64,000 bases of DNA from Mycolicibacterium goodii. GTDB taxonomy: Bacteria; Actinomycetota; Actinomycetes; Mycobacteriales; Mycobacteriaceae. The translations under genes and the position numbers were made by a program. Where the stretch lies: NCBI RefSeq assembly GCF_001187505.1, contig NZ_CP012150.1, forward strand, positions 5,986,048 to 6,050,047, given 5' to 3'. This document shows, in pieces, positions 63,195 to 64,000 of this stretch; the first letter of the stretch is position 1, and every line of letters starts with the position of its first letter. The notes under the pieces are model-generated. The model searched no databases and was not told the DNA's origin. It saw only the letters and a list, made by a program, of their open reading frames with translations.

Positions 63195-63931
63195 ACGTGC
63201 CGACCGCCGGTGACCTCGAGCACGGTGCCGGTCATGTACGACGACAGATCGCTGGCCAGAAACAGCGCGACCTTCGCGACCTCGTCGGGTTCGCCCGCAC
63301 GTCCCATCGGGATCTCGGCGAGCTTCTGATCCCAGATGCGTTGCGGCATGGCCTCGGTCATCGCCGAACGGATGAGGCCGGGTTGGATCGCGTTGACCCG
63401 CACGCCGAGGTGGGCGAGTTCCTTGGCCGCGGCCTTGGTCATGCCGACGATGCCCGCCTTGGCCGCCGAGTAGTTCGTCTGGCCGACCAGGCCGACCTTG
63501 CCGGAGATCGAGGACATGTTCACGATCGCGCCGCGCTTGTTCTCCCGCATGACCGCCGCTGCCGCCTTGGTGCCGTTCCAGGTTCCTTTCAGGTGCACCG
63601 CGATGACCTGATCGAACTGCTCCTCGGTCATCTTGCGCAGGGTCGCGTCGCGCGTGATGCCGGCGTTGTTGACCATGATGTCCAGGCCGCCGAACCGCGC
63701 CACCGCGGCCGCCACCAGTGCTTCGACCTCGGCGCCGGACGTGACGTCACAGCGCACCGCGGCGGCCACCTCGGCACCGCCGAGTTCTTCCGCGGCAGCT
63801 TCGGTGGCCTGCAGGTTCAGGTCGCCCAGGACCACGCGGGCGCCTTCGGAGATGAAGCGCTTCGCGATGGCCAGGCCCAGCCCCTGGGCTCCTCCCGTGA
63901 CCACCGCGGTCTGTCCGGTCAGCAATGACAC
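63191..63931 (-). CDS. 3-oxoacyl-ACP reductase / 3-hydroxyacyl-CoA dehydrogenase-like SDR (FabG family)
   Basis: This 246-residue SDR has T-G-G-A-Q-G-L-G (about residues 12-19), '[33 protein letters not shown]', catalytic Ser in '[16 protein letters not shown]' and Y-S-A-A-K. The 'AGITRD' and C-terminal '[14 protein letters not shown]' are the FabG signature. In a thiolase/dehydrogenase operon it could serve as a 3-hydroxyacyl-CoA dehydrogenase. GTG start at 63931 gives the normal FabG length; the open frame upstream is not family-like. First gene of the operon, with an AT-rich promoter region at the right edge. Confidence 0.9.
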   Translation of the reverse strand: MSLLTGQTAVVTGGAQGLGLAIAKRFISEGARVVLGDLNLQATEAAAEELGGAEVAAAVRCDVTSGAEVEALVAAAVARFGGLDIMVNNAGITRDATLRKMTEEQFDQVIAVHLKGTWNGTKAAAAVMRENKRGAIVNMSSISGKVGLVGQTNYSAAKAGIVGMTKAAAKELAHLGVRVNAIQPGLIRSAMTEAMPQRIWDQKLAEIPMGRAGEPDEVAKVALFLASDLSSYMTGTVLEVTGGRHV

Positions 63932-63982
63932 TCGATCACCTGTCCTGTTCCTCGACGTTCGGGGCACCGCCCGGGCCCGATC

Positions 63983-64000
63983 ATATTTCATATACGATAT
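63983..64000 (-). promoter_or_regulatory. Repeated ATAT-N3 element at the window edge
   Basis: ATAT-TTC-ATAT-ACG-ATAT has three ATAT units 7 nt apart in otherwise GC-rich DNA, about 52 bp upstream of the fabG-like start. It is a candidate operator, possibly of the GntR protein, or a promoter. The window cuts it off. Confidence 0.4.

Overview
The window is high-GC actinobacterial DNA. The predicted starts (many GTG), TANNNT -10 boxes and leaderless genes fit a fast-growing Mycobacterium / Mycolicibacterium. From memory, the order nrdF2 - BVMO - TetR ... nrdE - nrdI - nrdH - FMN reductase - TetR - dinB2 ... SDR - TetR - cyp136 ... ligB - cstA follows the M. tuberculosis Rv3048c-Rv3063 block, but with many extra genes between the conserved ones. 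The whole resembles the M. smegmatis group. Species assignment is inference; no search was run.

Layout. 0.3-2 kb: a lipoprotein and a tail-to-tail toxin/antitoxin-like pair. 2-5.7 kb: class Ib ribonucleotide reductase small subunit nrdF2, a Baeyer-Villiger monooxygenase and a TetR regulator. 5.8-13.5 kb: genes that separate nrdF2 from nrdE here. They are a geranylgeranyl-reductase-like flavoprotein, an LLM-fold oxidoreductase with a divergent TetR and twin operators, a GNAT protein, an OFA-type MFS carrier with a 47-aa companion peptide, a LysR-effector-domain protein divergent from a DUF5997 protein, and a MerR regulator. 13.5-16.6 kb: nrdHIE. A two-box, NrdR-like module with the same 32-bp phasing stands before both nrdF2 and nrdH. 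16.8-22 kb: FMN reductase, then a TetR - dinB2 - AAA ATPase run, then a lipoprotein alkaline phosphatase. 22-25.2 kb: SDR, TetR and cyp136 around a clear operator. 25.2-31.3 kb: a stand-alone LeuA regulatory domain behind an attenuator-like leader, TauE/SafE, an APH-type kinase fold, a methyltransferase, an HxlR regulator and pyruvate oxidase.

31.3-33.5 kb is an IS607-type element with a serine recombinase and an apparently intact TnpB (OMEGA) nuclease. 33.6-39.4 kb: a membrane-anchored molybdopterin oxidoreductase, ATP-dependent DNA ligase ligB, and cstA with a coupled YbdD-like gene. 39.5-44.2 kb: a bicupin followed by a three-subunit PaoABC-like molybdenum aldehyde/xanthine oxidoreductase. 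44.4-45.9 kb: a frameshifted aromatic monooxygenase. 46-48.7 kb: a single-domain response regulator divergent from a 748-aa histidine kinase. 48.7-51 kb: an F420-type oxidoreductase, an MDMPI-like protein and a SnoaL-like protein. 51.2-54.9 kb: a phosphonoacetate hydrolase - organophosphate-type transporter - LysR cluster. 54.9-64 kb: beta-oxidation-type genes (enoyl-CoA hydratase, two thiolases, acyl-CoA dehydrogenase, SDRs) with TetR, XRE and GntR regulators, running past the right edge.

Best leads: the attenuator-like leader of the solitary LeuA regulatory domain; the phosphonoacetate cluster; the TnpB element; the steric-gate-less DinB2 with a linked ATPase; the matching NrdR modules; and several short regulatory architectures (twin operators, overlapping leaderless promoters).
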